Source of the DNA: DASRIA01 sp038203635
Lineage (GTDB): Bacteria; Actinomycetota; Thermoleophilia; Solirubrobacterales; JBBDJG01
Length of the DNA stretch: 64,000 bases
Assembly (NCBI GenBank): GCA_038203635.1
Contig: JBBRDT010000004.1
Location: 10,138 to 74,137, forward strand
Direction of reading: 5' to 3'
Below, piece by piece: positions 53,325-62,091 of this stretch (position 1 is the first letter of the stretch; each line of letters opens with the position of its first letter). The translations under genes were made by a program, and so were the position numbers. The notes under the pieces are model-generated. The model ran no database searches, was not told the DNA's origin, and saw only the letters and a list, made by a program, of their open reading frames with translations.

Positions 53325-54071
53325 CTACGTCAGCGCGTCCGCCACCATCGCGGCCGCGGCCACGAGCAGGATGCATCCGACGGCTTGTAGCAGCGCCCTG
53401 TCGGACAGGCGCCCGGTCAGCCGCGACCCCAGCAGGGCGCCGGGGATCGACGCCGCCGCGCCCACGGCGAGCACGTCCCAATCGGGCGGTTTGGAGGGCA
53501 GGTGCCCGATCACACCCGCGACGCCGACGAGGAACCCGATCGTGACGTTGGTGCCCACGGCACGGGCCGGGACCTCCCCAACGACCTTGACGAGCGCGGG
53601 CATTCGCAGCGACCCCAGGATCAGGCCCACGATGCCGCCCAGCACGCCGATCACCAGGCCGGTGACCACGGCGGCCCGGATGTCGAGGCCGTCCTGCTCT
53701 TCGCGGCGGGGCTTCGGCTCCGGCTTTCGCAGCAGCTCGATCCCGCTGTAGAGGAGCACGGCGGCGATCACGAATAGCAGCAGGTTCCCCGGCAGCACTC
53801 CGGATACGTAACCGCCGGCCAGCGCTCCCACGATCGAGGGCGGGGCCATCCACCGGAACAGGCGCCAGTTGACGCGGCCCGCTCGGATGTGGGCGATGGA
53901 TGCGGTGCCGGCCGCGACCGCGCTGATCCCGATGTTCGCGCCCGTCCCCGCCCCCGGAGAGGTGGAAAGAAGGAGTACGGCGGGCAGGCGGATGTTGCCA
54001 AGCACGAGGCCCACCAACCCCCCGGCAAGGGCCACGGCAAAGCACCAGATCGCGAGCAGCACGTATTCCAT
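53325..54071 (-). CDS. TauE/SafE-family permease, full length
   Basis: The ATG at 54071 begins a 248-residue protein with about eight membrane segments in two repeats. GGLVGLVLGNIRLPAVLL and GGIVGLILGSLRMPALVKV are the matching repeat signatures, followed by GTGANIGISAVAAG and GTNVTIGFLVGVAG. The charged loop KPEPKPRREEQ separates the halves. This is the fused form of the arrangement split into two genes at 32589-33355. The substrate, probably a small organosulfur or carboxylate anion, cannot be read. Its start lies at or just next to the start of rarA on the other strand. Confidence 0.87.
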   Translation of the reverse strand: MEYVLLAIWCFAVALAGGLVGLVLGNIRLPAVLLLSTSPGAGTGANIGISAVAAGTASIAHIRAGRVNWRLFRWMAPPSIVGALAGGYVSGVLPGNLLLFVIAAVLLYSGIELLRKPEPKPRREEQDGLDIRAAVVTGLVIGVLGGIVGLILGSLRMPALVKVVGEVPARAVGTNVTIGFLVGVAGVIGHLPSKPPDWDVLAVGAAASIPGALLGSRLTGRLSDRALLQAVGCILLVAAAAMVADALT

Positions 54072-54088
54072 TGGGGATACTGAGGACG

Positions 54089-55432
54089 TTGGAGAGGCTT
54101 TTCGACACGGACGACAGCGCCCCGCGGCGCACGCCGGTCCCGCTCGAGGACGAACCCCTCGCGGCGCGTATGCGGCCGCGGGAGCTGAGCGACTTTATCG
54201 GGCAGGACCACGTGCTTGCTGCGGGGTCCGCGCTGCGCACGGCGATCGAGACCGGCGAGCCGCACTCGATGATCCTGTACGGGCCGCCGGGGAGTGGAAA
54301 GACGACACTCGCTCGGATCGCCGCCACCCATGCCGGTGCCGCCTTCGAGGAGGCGAGTGCCGTGAACGCCGGCCGTGCCGAGGTGAGAGCTGTGATCGAG
54401 CGTGCAAGGGAGCGCCGCCGCTCCTCCGGCACCGGCTCGCTGTTCTTCCTGGACGAGATCCACCGCTTCAACAAGGCACAACAGGACACGTTGCTGCCCG
54501 CCGTCGAGGAAGGTCTCGTGATCCTGATTGGCGCCACGACCGAGAACCCATACTTCGAGGTCAACTCCGCACTGCTCTCCCGCTCCCAGATATACGAGCT
54601 GCGGCCACTCACGGCCGAGCAGGTCGCCGACCTGCTGCGCCGCGCGCTGGCAGACCCGGAGCGGGGCATTCCCGACCCGCCGCAGGTGCCCGAGGAGGCG
54701 ATCGAGTTCCTCGCAGCGCGTTCCGGGGGCGACGCGCGGGCCGCCTACAACGCCTTGGAGCTTGCGAGCGACACCGCACGGCGACTCGGGCGGCCGGTCT
54801 CGGTCGAGCTTGCCGAGGACGCGATGCAGAAGAAGGCGGTCCTCTACGACAAGGGCGGGGACAAGCACTACGACTACATCTCGGCGTGGATCAAATCGAC
54901 GCGTGGCTCGGATGTCGACGCATCCCTCTACTACCTGGCCGTGATGCTCGAGGGCGGCGAGGATCCGCGCTTCATCGCGCGCCGGATGATCGTGCTCGCG
55001 TCCGAGGACATCGGCAACGCAGACCCGCAGGCACTACTCGTCGCGGTCGCTGCAGCGCAGGCGGTCGAACACGTGGGCATGCCGGAGGCTGCTCTCAATC
55101 TCAGCCAGGCGGCCGCCTACCTCTCCCTTGCGCCGAAATCCAACGCGAGCACCACTGCCATCGCGCGAGCGCGCGGTGACGTGCAGCGCGACGGTGCGGC
55201 AGACCCGCCCCCGCATCTGCAGGACTCCCACTATCCCGGTGCCAAGCAGCTCGGGCGGGGGGTCGGATATGAATATCCGCACGATCTCGCCGAGGGCGTA
55301 TCCGAGCAGAACCTGATGCCCGAAGGGCTCGAGGATCGGCGCTACTACGAGCCCACCGAACGGGGCTTCGAGGCCACGTTGCGGGAGCGCCTTGTCAGTC
55401 TTTTGCGGAAACAGCGCAAATCGGGCAATTAG
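54089..55432 (+). CDS. rarA: Replication-associated recombination protein A
   Basis: The TTG at 54089 is preferred because GAGGA lies just upstream and the product (447 residues, LERLFDTDDSAP) fits the family start; TTG 54071 is an alternative. AARMRPRELSDFIGQDHVL, GPPGSGKTTLARI (Walker A), FFLDEIHRFNKAQQDTLLPAVE in outline (Walker B) and IGATTENPYFEVN (sensor) identify RarA/MgsA, an AAA+ ATPase that acts at stalled replication forks. The C-terminal tetramerisation part with YDYISAWIKSTRGSD is complete. It is divergent from the permease gene, with virtually no intergenic space for a promoter. Confidence 0.94.
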   Translation: MERLFDTDDSAPRRTPVPLEDEPLAARMRPRELSDFIGQDHVLAAGSALRTAIETGEPHSMILYGPPGSGKTTLARIAATHAGAAFEEASAVNAGRAEVRAVIERARERRRSSGTGSLFFLDEIHRFNKAQQDTLLPAVEEGLVILIGATTENPYFEVNSALLSRSQIYELRPLTAEQVADLLRRALADPERGIPDPPQVPEEAIEFLAARSGGDARAAYNALELASDTARRLGRPVSVELAEDAMQKKAVLYDKGGDKHYDYISAWIKSTRGSDVDASLYYLAVMLEGGEDPRFIARRMIVLASEDIGNADPQALLVAVAAAQAVEHVGMPEAALNLSQAAAYLSLAPKSNASTTAIARARGDVQRDGAADPPPHLQDSHYPGAKQLGRGVGYEYPHDLAEGVSEQNLMPEGLEDRRYYEPTERGFEATLRERLVSLLRKQRKSGN

Positions 55433-55452
55433 CCACTAGTCTGATTGAGCCG

Positions 55453-56970
55453 ATGGGATGTAGTCGTAGGCAGGGATCGGCCACGCTTTTGCATGTCCGA
55501 GTGGGGGTACTACGCCTGGGTCTGACCCTGGTTGCCTCACTCATGCTGGCGTTGGTCGTGGCCAAGCCGGCAATGGCCGGAACGGCCCGCGTGATAGCCG
55601 CGGGTGGCAAGGTCACGCTCGAATACGTCGCCCTGGACGGTGAGACGAACACCGTCACGATCACCCAGAACACCGGCTCGTACACCGTGACCGATGCGAC
55701 CGCGCCGGTCAGTGCCCCGGTCGGAGAGGGATGCACAGTCGCGGCTGGCGTGGCGACCTGCGCCGATCCGAGCACGCTGGGCGCGATCCAGGCGATCAAG
55801 GTCGACCTGGGCAACTTCGACGACGCGGTCGACATCGATGCTTCCGTCCGCTCAGAACTGCTCGGCCGTGCAGGCGCCGACAATCTCACCGGAGGCGATG
55901 GCGTTGACTTCGTCAACGGGAATGCCGGCGCCGACACGATCAACGTCCGCGGCGCAGGACGGGATACGGTGCTGTCATGCGACGACCCCGGTGACGCGGT
56001 GATCTCCGATCCGGACGACACCGTCGCGGCCACCTGTACCGACAACAACGTCGCCCCCGCGACCACCGTCACCAGTGGCCCGGCCCCGGTCACGAACGAC
56101 ACGACGCCCTCTTTCTCGTTCGCCCCGGTGCTGCCCAAGGAGAACGTGACCGGCTTCGAGTGCATGGTCGAGCCGATCGACGACGGTGTCTTCGGCTGCG
56201 GCACACCGTTCCAGGAGACGGCCGAGCTTGCGGACGGCCCCTACGTCCTCCGGGTACGAGCTCTCGACGACGCCCCGGGAGCAGGGCCTTGGACGCTTTA
56301 CGGCTTCAGAGTCGATACGACCGAGCCCCAGGTCAACGTGACCGGTCCGCTGGCCAGCACCACGGCGCAGACGACCTTCGACCTCTCGTCGAACGAGACC
56401 GTCACCTTCGAGTGCGCACTCGATCAAGCTGCCTTCGCCGCGTGCGGCTCCCCCTACACCACCCCCGTGCTGGCCAACGGCTCATACGTCATGGCCGTGC
56501 GTGCCACGGATGCGGCAGGCAACCAGGCCACTGCCGAGTTCTCGTTCACCGTGCAGGTGACGGCGGGTGGAGGAGGTGGCGGCGGCGGCGCGCCGAACCC
56601 GCCGGTCCAGCCACGGCGCATCATCATCGAGTCCCTCGTCTTGATTTCGGGCCGGGCAGTGAAGATGTCGCGCAAGGGTGAGGTGTCGATCGGGCTGCAG
56701 TGCGCCGGTACCAATAGCTGCAAGGGCCGCATGACCATCACGACCGCCGAGCCCACTAAGCGCAGGAGCAGGAAGCTGGAACGGCTTGGGTCCGTGAAGT
56801 TCTCGATCGCAGCAAACAAGAAGAAGAACGTGAAGGTGCGCTTCTCCAAGAGCAAGCGCAAGCTTGCCAAGCGGCTGAAGCGCTTCAAGGCGAAGGTCGT
56901 GATCACCGAGGTCGACCAGCGCGGCAACGCGCGCGTCTCGAGTCGCGTCTTCGTTCTGCGCGCTCGCTGA
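55453..56970 (+). CDS. Exported beta-domain protein with RTX-like segment and basic C-terminal domain
   Basis: The ATG at 55453 is 20 nt after rarA; GTG at 55501 is a second option that gives a shorter basic region before the signal core (LRLGLTLVASLMLALVV). The 505-residue frame holds a signal peptide, a domain like the N-terminal part of the RTX protein at 24291 (ARVIAAGGKVTLEY, NTVTITQNTGSYTV), a short Gly/Asp repeat (ADNLTGGDGVDFVNGNAGAD), then two Ig-like/CalX-like domains with similar phrases ending in YVLRVRALDDA and YVMAVRATDAAGN. A Gly stretch leads to the lysine-rich C-terminal domain (VKMSRKGEVSIGL, SCKGRMTI, KKKNVKVRFSKSKRK). Cell-surface or matrix protein by inference. Confidence 0.85.
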   Translation: MGCSRRQGSATLLHVRVGVLRLGLTLVASLMLALVVAKPAMAGTARVIAAGGKVTLEYVALDGETNTVTITQNTGSYTVTDATAPVSAPVGEGCTVAAGVATCADPSTLGAIQAIKVDLGNFDDAVDIDASVRSELLGRAGADNLTGGDGVDFVNGNAGADTINVRGAGRDTVLSCDDPGDAVISDPDDTVAATCTDNNVAPATTVTSGPAPVTNDTTPSFSFAPVLPKENVTGFECMVEPIDDGVFGCGTPFQETAELADGPYVLRVRALDDAPGAGPWTLYGFRVDTTEPQVNVTGPLASTTAQTTFDLSSNETVTFECALDQAAFAACGSPYTTPVLANGSYVMAVRATDAAGNQATAEFSFTVQVTAGGGGGGGGAPNPPVQPRRIIIESLVLISGRAVKMSRKGEVSIGLQCAGTNSCKGRMTITTAEPTKRRSRKLERLGSVKFSIAANKKKNVKVRFSKSKRKLAKRLKRFKAKVVITEVDQRGNARVSSRVFVLRAR

Positions 56971-57037
56971 CCGCCTTCTGGGCGCCGGAGGGCGCGGAGT
57001 AGAATCGCGCCCGACCGCTCACTAGGAGGGCAGCTGG

Positions 57038-58654
57038 ATGGCCGTCACTACGGGCACTGGGAACAGACCGGGCGTCGCCGGCAGCGACGCGAGCCAGGGC
57101 CGGCTCGACTCGTTCAACCCGGCGACCGGTGAGTTGGCCGGCTCGGTCCCGACGATCACTCCCGATCAGGTGCAGTCGATCGTGGACGATGTCGCCGGCG
57201 TCCAGCCGTTCTGGGCCCAGCTGTCGCTCGCGGATCGCGCTCGCTACCTGCGGCGTGCGGCGCAGGTGCTCCTCGATCACTCGGACGAGATCGCCATGTT
57301 GATCTCGCGCGAGCAGGGCAAGCCTCGGCTCGAGGCGTACACGATGGAGCTGCTCCCCACGATCGACGCGCTGCACTGGTGCGCCGACAATGGGCCGCGC
57401 ATCCTGGGCGACGAACGGATCCCGCACCCGCAGCTCATGCTCAAGCAGAAGAAGAGCAAGTTCGTATACGAGCCGATCGGTGTCGTCGGCGTGATCGCAC
57501 CCTGGAACTACCCGTGGTCGATCCCGTTCGGTGAGGTGGCAATCGCGCTGATGGCGGGCAACGGAGTGGTGCTGAAGCCGGCCTCGCTCACCCCCCTGAT
57601 CGGCCGGCGGATACAGGACGTGTTCGAGCGCGCAGGACTTCCGGAGGGCCTGCTGCAGACGGTGCATGGGGGCGGCGCTGTCGGCCAGGCGCTCGTCGAG
57701 TCTTCCGCCGGAAAGATCTTCTTCACGGGATCGGTCGACGTCGGCCGCGGCGTCGGCGAGGAATGTGCCCGCCGGATGAAGGGCTGCGTGCTTGAGCTGG
57801 GGGGCAAGGACCCGCAGATCGTCTGCTCCGACGCCAATCTGCTCCACGCAATCTCAGGTGCCGTGTGGGGCGGATTCTCGAATGCGGGGCAGACCTGCTC
57901 CGGGATCGAGCGCACATATGTGCTGGAGGACGTGGCCGATCGCTTCATCGACGGTGTCGTGCGCGAGGCCGGCCGCCTGCGCGTCGGTGACCCGACGGAC
58001 TGGAGCACCGAGATCGGACCCATGGTGTCGAAGGAGCAGTACGACCTCGTCATGGAGTTGGTCGACGACGCCGTCACATCAGGCGCAACGGTGATGTGCG
58101 GGGGGCCCGTGGACGTCGACGGCCTCACGGGCCACTTCATCGCCCCGATCGTGCTCACCGGCGTGACCCACGAGATGCGGATCATGCGCGAGGAGATCTT
58201 CGGTCCGGTACTCCCGATTCTGACGGTGGAGAACGAGCAGCAGGCCATCGAGTGCGCCAACGACTCCCGCTTCGGCCTCGGCGCGTCGGTGTGGACGCTC
58301 GACCGCGATAAGGGCGAACGCATGGCTCGACAGATCCAATCGGGGATGGTGTGGATCAACGACCACTCCTACTCACATGGCGCCTGCCAATGCTCGTGGG
58401 GTGGTGTGAAGGAATCCGGGCTTGGCCGATCCCATTCGAAGTTCGGCTTCTACGAATGCGTGAACATCAAGCTGGTCTCGTGGGAGCCCTCACGCATGCG
58501 GGACGTCTGGTGGCATCCGTACGACGAAGTGCTGGGAAAGGCAATCCGCGCGTCAGCCCGGATCCTCTACGGCCGGGACGGCCAACGCGCCGAGGCATTG
58601 CGCGAAGGCGCGCTGCCACTGTTGCGGGTCACGCGTCGCATGTTGCGTAACTAG
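57038..58654 (+). CDS. NAD(P)-dependent aldehyde dehydrogenase
   Basis: The ATG at 57038 has AGGAGGG upstream. The 538-residue protein has VIAPWNYPWSIPFGEVAIAL, FTGSVDVGRGVGEE, the base-containing LELGGKDPQ and the nucleophile in GQTCSGIERTYV. EEIFGPVLPILTVENEQQA and WGGVKESGLGRSHSKFG are the later signatures. It oxidises an aldehyde to the acid; medium or aromatic aldehydes are plausible, the substrate is not readable. A C-terminal extension of about 55 residues (WWHPYDEVLGKAIRASARILYG and a basic end) goes beyond the core. Its stop overlaps the stop of the collagen-like gene by 4 nt. A TAGAAT at 57000-57005 may be its -10 element. Confidence 0.9.
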   Translation: MAVTTGTGNRPGVAGSDASQGRLDSFNPATGELAGSVPTITPDQVQSIVDDVAGVQPFWAQLSLADRARYLRRAAQVLLDHSDEIAMLISREQGKPRLEAYTMELLPTIDALHWCADNGPRILGDERIPHPQLMLKQKKSKFVYEPIGVVGVIAPWNYPWSIPFGEVAIALMAGNGVVLKPASLTPLIGRRIQDVFERAGLPEGLLQTVHGGGAVGQALVESSAGKIFFTGSVDVGRGVGEECARRMKGCVLELGGKDPQIVCSDANLLHAISGAVWGGFSNAGQTCSGIERTYVLEDVADRFIDGVVREAGRLRVGDPTDWSTEIGPMVSKEQYDLVMELVDDAVTSGATVMCGGPVDVDGLTGHFIAPIVLTGVTHEMRIMREEIFGPVLPILTVENEQQAIECANDSRFGLGASVWTLDRDKGERMARQIQSGMVWINDHSYSHGACQCSWGGVKESGLGRSHSKFGFYECVNIKLVSWEPSRMRDVWWHPYDEVLGKAIRASARILYGRDGQRAEALREGALPLLRVTRRMLRN

Positions 58655-59415
58655 CTGCTGACGACCTGCGAGGTAGCCGAACCGACCTGAAGGAGCTCGA
58701 CGTATGCACCCGTTGCAGTGGGCGCTGTCCCAGATAGCGATTCCCGGTAACACCTGAGATTGGCACTCCCAGGGGTTGCGACCGTCACGTTAAACGTAAT
58801 CGTGACTATCGAATGAGCGGAGTTGCCGGCGTTGGTGCCAATGTTCACGGTTCCCTGCGCTGATTTGCCGGCCAATGACGCCTCGCACGTGATCTCGGAC
58901 GCAAGTGTGGGCACCGAGTTCAGCTGGGCACGCGCTATCAGCAGGTAGTTGCCCGGATCGACTCCGCTTTGCGTGACCAGAGAGTTGGCCGAGCCACCGT
59001 CGGTGCCGGTGATGGTTACCGGGCCGAGATTGCGGGCCTCAGTTGAATTGGAGGGACCAGTAGGTCCGGTTGAGCCGGCAGGTCCGGTCGGTCCAGTCAA
59101 GCCGGTAAGCCCAGTAGGCCCTTCGGGACCTGCGACTCCGGCACCTGACTGACTGGGGGTCGTTCCAGTCGGGCCCGCTGGGCCTCGAGAACCGCGTTGG
59201 CCTCGGGATCCCTGACGATTCAGAGTGATGCTCCGCTCTCCTCGCCTGCATGCCTTGCGCCCTTTGGCGACGCGAACAGTGCCTGTCTTTTTCTTGTAGC
59301 AGGCCTTGACCCCAGCGGTACGAGAAGCGGCTCCTGACATGGGAAGGCTCGATGTCGATGCCAGTGCTAGGCCAGCGGTGAGAGCTACTCCAACGAGTAG
59401 CTGGTGTCTGCTCAC
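58651..59415 (-). CDS. Exported collagen-like protein
   Basis: The GTG at 59415 gives 254 residues with a signal peptide (VSRHQLLVGVALTAGLALAS); the frame is open up to 59574 but upstream residues lack protein character. After ACYKKKTGTVRVAKGRKAC, a short Cys-containing basic motif that precedes collagen-like segments in many actinobacterial proteins, comes a Gly-X-Y run of about 20 triplets (PAGPTG, GPEGPTGLTGLTGP, GPTGPS). The C-terminal 120 residues form a beta-rich globular domain with NYLLIARAQLN and VTITFNVTVATPG, of the kind that trimerises or binds ligands. Likely a trimeric surface filament. Confidence 0.84.
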   Translation of the reverse strand: MSRHQLLVGVALTAGLALASTSSLPMSGAASRTAGVKACYKKKTGTVRVAKGRKACRRGERSITLNRQGSRGQRGSRGPAGPTGTTPSQSGAGVAGPEGPTGLTGLTGPTGPAGSTGPTGPSNSTEARNLGPVTITGTDGGSANSLVTQSGVDPGNYLLIARAQLNSVPTLASEITCEASLAGKSAQGTVNIGTNAGNSAHSIVTITFNVTVATPGSANLRCYRESLSGTAPTATGAYVELLQVGSATSQVVSS

Positions 59416-59695
59416 TTGAGTGAGGATGCCGTTTCGCCGTGTGTCGCAAACGCAGTTTGGTGAAATTCGACGAATGGTGGACCGGCAACGCCATGCCCCA
59501 ACCGACCAATGCCGCGTCGAGGCGACTCGCCACAAGACACGCGACGGTGAGCGTTGCTGGGGTCGACTGGACACTTGATTGCCCTATAGGGGTACAAACT
59601 GTCCACTCGGCGAAGTGGGATCCCCACGCGACCCTGAACCACGGCGCGTTCGCCCCGCGCCCCGCACGCCCATCGCGACGCGTTACGTTTCTCCC

Positions 59696-60181
59696 ATGGC
59701 GGACGAGCCTCGACTTAGCCATCTGGACTCGCGCGGTCGGGCGCGCATGGTCGATGTGGGAGGAAAGCCCGAAAGCGATCGCCGGGCGCGGGCGCGGGCT
59801 CGTGTTCGCATGAGCCCGGAGACGGCCGCCATCGTGCAGCGGGGGGACGCGCCCAAGGGCGACGTCCTCGGCACGGCCCGAATCGCCGGCATCCAGGCGG
59901 CCAAGCGCACCGACGAGTTGATCCCGCTGGCGCATCCGCTGCCGCTCTCGTTCGTCGACGTCGAGGCCGAGATCGACGCTCAGGAGGGCACCATCACCTT
60001 CACGGCCGAGGCCAGGACCACGGCCAGGACCGGAGTCGAGATGGAGGCGCTGACCGCCTGCACGGTGGCCGCCCTGACCGCCTACGACATGGTCAAGGGC
60101 CTGGAGCGGGGAGTCCTGATCGAGGAGGTCGCACTGTTGCAAAAGACGGGTGGCAAGGAAGACTGGTCACGGGATACGTAA
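59696..60181 (+). CDS. moaC: Cyclic pyranopterin monophosphate synthase
   Basis: The ATG at 59696 starts 161 residues of MoaC: LSHLDSRGRARMVDVGGKP opens the chain, AAKRTDELIPLAHPLPLSFVDVE holds the conserved His-Pro-Leu segment, VEMEALTACTVAALTAYDM carries the conserved Glu/Met/Ala block, and LLQKTGGKEDW ends it. The enzyme converts the MoaA product to cyclic pyranopterin monophosphate, an early molybdenum cofactor step. No ribosome-binding site is evident; the mRNA could be leaderless or nearly so. MoaA is not in the window. Confidence 0.94.
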   Translation: MADEPRLSHLDSRGRARMVDVGGKPESDRRARARARVRMSPETAAIVQRGDAPKGDVLGTARIAGIQAAKRTDELIPLAHPLPLSFVDVEAEIDAQEGTITFTAEARTTARTGVEMEALTACTVAALTAYDMVKGLERGVLIEEVALLQKTGGKEDWSRDT

Positions 60182-60194
60182 CCTGTGACTGCGG

Positions 60195-60686
60195 ATGCGC
60201 GCCGCGATCATCACCATCAGCAGCTCTCTGAGCCGGGAGCAGGGAGCGGACGAGAGCGGTCCCGCACTGGCCGAGTTCGCGCGCGGCCTCGGGGCCGAGA
60301 TTGCTGCGACCGAGGTCGTTCCCGACGAACGCGCGAAGATCGAATGGGCGCTGCGCCACTACGCGGACAGTGACGTCTGCGATCTGGTCCTGACGACGGG
60401 CGGCACCGGCTTCTCCCCGGATGACGTGACGCCCGAGGCAGCTCTCGCGGTGATCGATCGCGAAGCGCCCGGAATCGCGGAGGCGATGCGCGCCGCTTCG
60501 CGCCCCCACACGGACAAGTGGATGCTGTCCCGCGCCGTCGCCGGCATCCGCAAACGCACTTTGATCATCACGTTTCCGGGCAGCCCGAAGAGCATCGGTC
60601 AGATCGGCCAGGAGATCGGGCCTGCCCTCCCCCACGCAATCGCGCTGCTCAATCGAGACCCGACGGAGCACTCACGTGGAGGTTGA
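60195..60686 (+). CDS. Molybdopterin adenylyltransferase-type protein (MogA/MoaB)
   Basis: The ATG at 60195 begins 163 residues. LVLTTGGTGFSPDDVTPEA is the family's molybdopterin-binding loop (TTGGTG...DVTPEA), with DESGPALAEFARGLG and FPGSPKSIGQIGQEIG as the flanking landmarks. It adenylylates molybdopterin before metal insertion. Overlap with the following ABC transporter gene is 11 nt. MogA and MoaB cannot be separated by sequence motifs alone. Confidence 0.9.
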   Translation: MRAAIITISSSLSREQGADESGPALAEFARGLGAEIAATEVVPDERAKIEWALRHYADSDVCDLVLTTGGTGFSPDDVTPEAALAVIDREAPGIAEAMRAASRPHTDKWMLSRAVAGIRKRTLIITFPGSPKSIGQIGQEIGPALPHAIALLNRDPTEHSRGG

Positions 60687-61422
60687 GCAGGTCGAGCCGG
60701 CGCAGCAGCCGGTGAGCGCGGGCTCCGGCGAGGCGATCCTCCTCGGCGACGTCACGAGGCGATACGGCGAACGCGAGGCACTCCGTGCCGTCAGCACCCG
60801 GCTCGCGGTGGGACACACGCTTGCCGTGTTCGGCCCTAACGGGGCCGGGAAGACGACGCTCCTGCGGATGCTCGCGACGCTGTTGATCCCACATGAAGGG
60901 ACACTGCGTGTCTTCGGGTCCGACCTCCCGCGCGAGGCACATCGAGTGCGGCCCCTCGTCGGCTTCCTCTCGCACGACCCCCTCCTCTACAGGGACCTGT
61001 CCGGGCGCGAGAACCTCCTCTTCTACGCGCGGCTCTATGACGTGCCCGAACCCGCGTCCCGGATCGCGTACCTGCTCGACGTGACAGGCATGGGTCGGCG
61101 GGCAGACGACCCGGTCGCCAGCCTCTCGCGGGGGATGGCTCAGCGCCTGGCCGTCTGCCGGGCGGTGCTGCATCGACCGCAACTCCTCCTGCTGGACGAG
61201 CCGCGAGCGCATCTCGACCCGCAGGCCGCGACGGCGGTCGACGACCTGATCGGCCCGGGCAGCGATGCGACGCGCGTGCTCGTCACGCACGATCTCGAGC
61301 ATGGCCTGGCCGAGGCTGACCAGGTGCTCGCTCTGCGCGACGGATACGTCGTCGCCGATGCGCCGGTGGATCAGATCAGCGCGAGCGACATCCGCGGTGT
61401 CTACGGAGGGTCGGTGACATGA
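60676..61422 (+). CDS. ccmA: Heme exporter-type ABC ATPase
   Basis: A GTG at 60676 overlaps the previous gene. The 248-residue ATPase has GPNGAGKTTLLRML (Walker A), SLSRGMAQRLAVCRAVLHRPQLLLLDEP in outline, with an LSRGM signature in place of LSGGQ, and the Walker B Asp-Glu, plus the H-loop VLVTHDL. The Q-loop is at FLSHDP, with His where Gln is usual. Its neighbours ccmB, ccmC and a ccmD-like gene identify it as CcmA, part of the system that releases heme to the CcmE chaperone for cytochrome c maturation. Confidence 0.88.
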   Translation: MEVEQVEPAQQPVSAGSGEAILLGDVTRRYGEREALRAVSTRLAVGHTLAVFGPNGAGKTTLLRMLATLLIPHEGTLRVFGSDLPREAHRVRPLVGFLSHDPLLYRDLSGRENLLFYARLYDVPEPASRIAYLLDVTGMGRRADDPVASLSRGMAQRLAVCRAVLHRPQLLLLDEPRAHLDPQAATAVDDLIGPGSDATRVLVTHDLEHGLAEADQVLALRDGYVVADAPVDQISASDIRGVYGGSVT

Positions 61423-62090
61423 GGCCGGTCGCCGCCATCCTGCGCAAGGACCTGGTCGTGGAGCTACGGACCAAGGAGTCGGTGCCGTCGATGGCCATCT
61501 TCGCGGTGACGACCTTCGTCATCTTCCACTTCGGCCTCGACCGCGACCGGCTCGAGGGCGAGCTGGCGGCCGGAGTGCTGTGGGTGACCCTGCTCTTCGC
61601 CGCGATCCTGGGGATCAATCGCCTGTTCGTGGCGGAGCGCGAGCAGGGCGGGTTCGATGGGATCTTGATGGCTCCGATCGAGCGCACGTCCCTGCTGATC
61701 GCCAAGGCTGGGGCACTGTTCTCCTATCTCCTGGCGCTGGAGCTGATCGCGCTCCCGATCTTTGCCCTGTTCTTCCTGTCGGACGGGTTCTGGGAAGCCT
61801 TGCCGCGACTGCTCGTGGTGGCGATCCTTGCCGACTTCGGGCTTGCGGTCATGGGCGCCCTGCTGGCTTCCATTGCGGTCCACACGAGAGCGCGCGACCT
61901 GCTGCTGCCCCTGCTCTTGCTTCCGCTCACCGTGCCGGTCATGATCGCCGCCGCATCCGCCACCAAGCCGCTTCTGTCCATCCCGATGGAGACGTCGGGG
62001 GTTGGGAAATGGCTGGCTGTGCTCGCCCTCTATGATCTGATATTCGGGCTGCTGGCGTACGCGGTATTCGACTTCCTCATGGAGGATTGA
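61419..62090 (+). CDS. ccmB: Heme exporter-type permease
   Basis: The ATG at 61419 overlaps ccmA (ATGA). The 223 residues have about six membrane segments. AAILRKDLVVELRTKESVPS and FGLDRDRLEGELAAGVLWVTLLFAAILGINRLF in outline are the CcmB-specific pattern, with FEREQ-like AEREQGGFDG and LLPLLLLPLTVPVMIAAA later on. It forms the membrane part of the CcmAB transporter. A GGAGG at its 3' end (62081-62085) is placed for the next gene. Confidence 0.9.
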   Translation: MRPVAAILRKDLVVELRTKESVPSMAIFAVTTFVIFHFGLDRDRLEGELAAGVLWVTLLFAAILGINRLFVAEREQGGFDGILMAPIERTSLLIAKAGALFSYLLALELIALPIFALFFLSDGFWEALPRLLVVAILADFGLAVMGALLASIAVHTRARDLLLPLLLLPLTVPVMIAAASATKPLLSIPMETSGVGKWLAVLALYDLIFGLLAYAVFDFLMED

Positions 62091-62091
62091 C

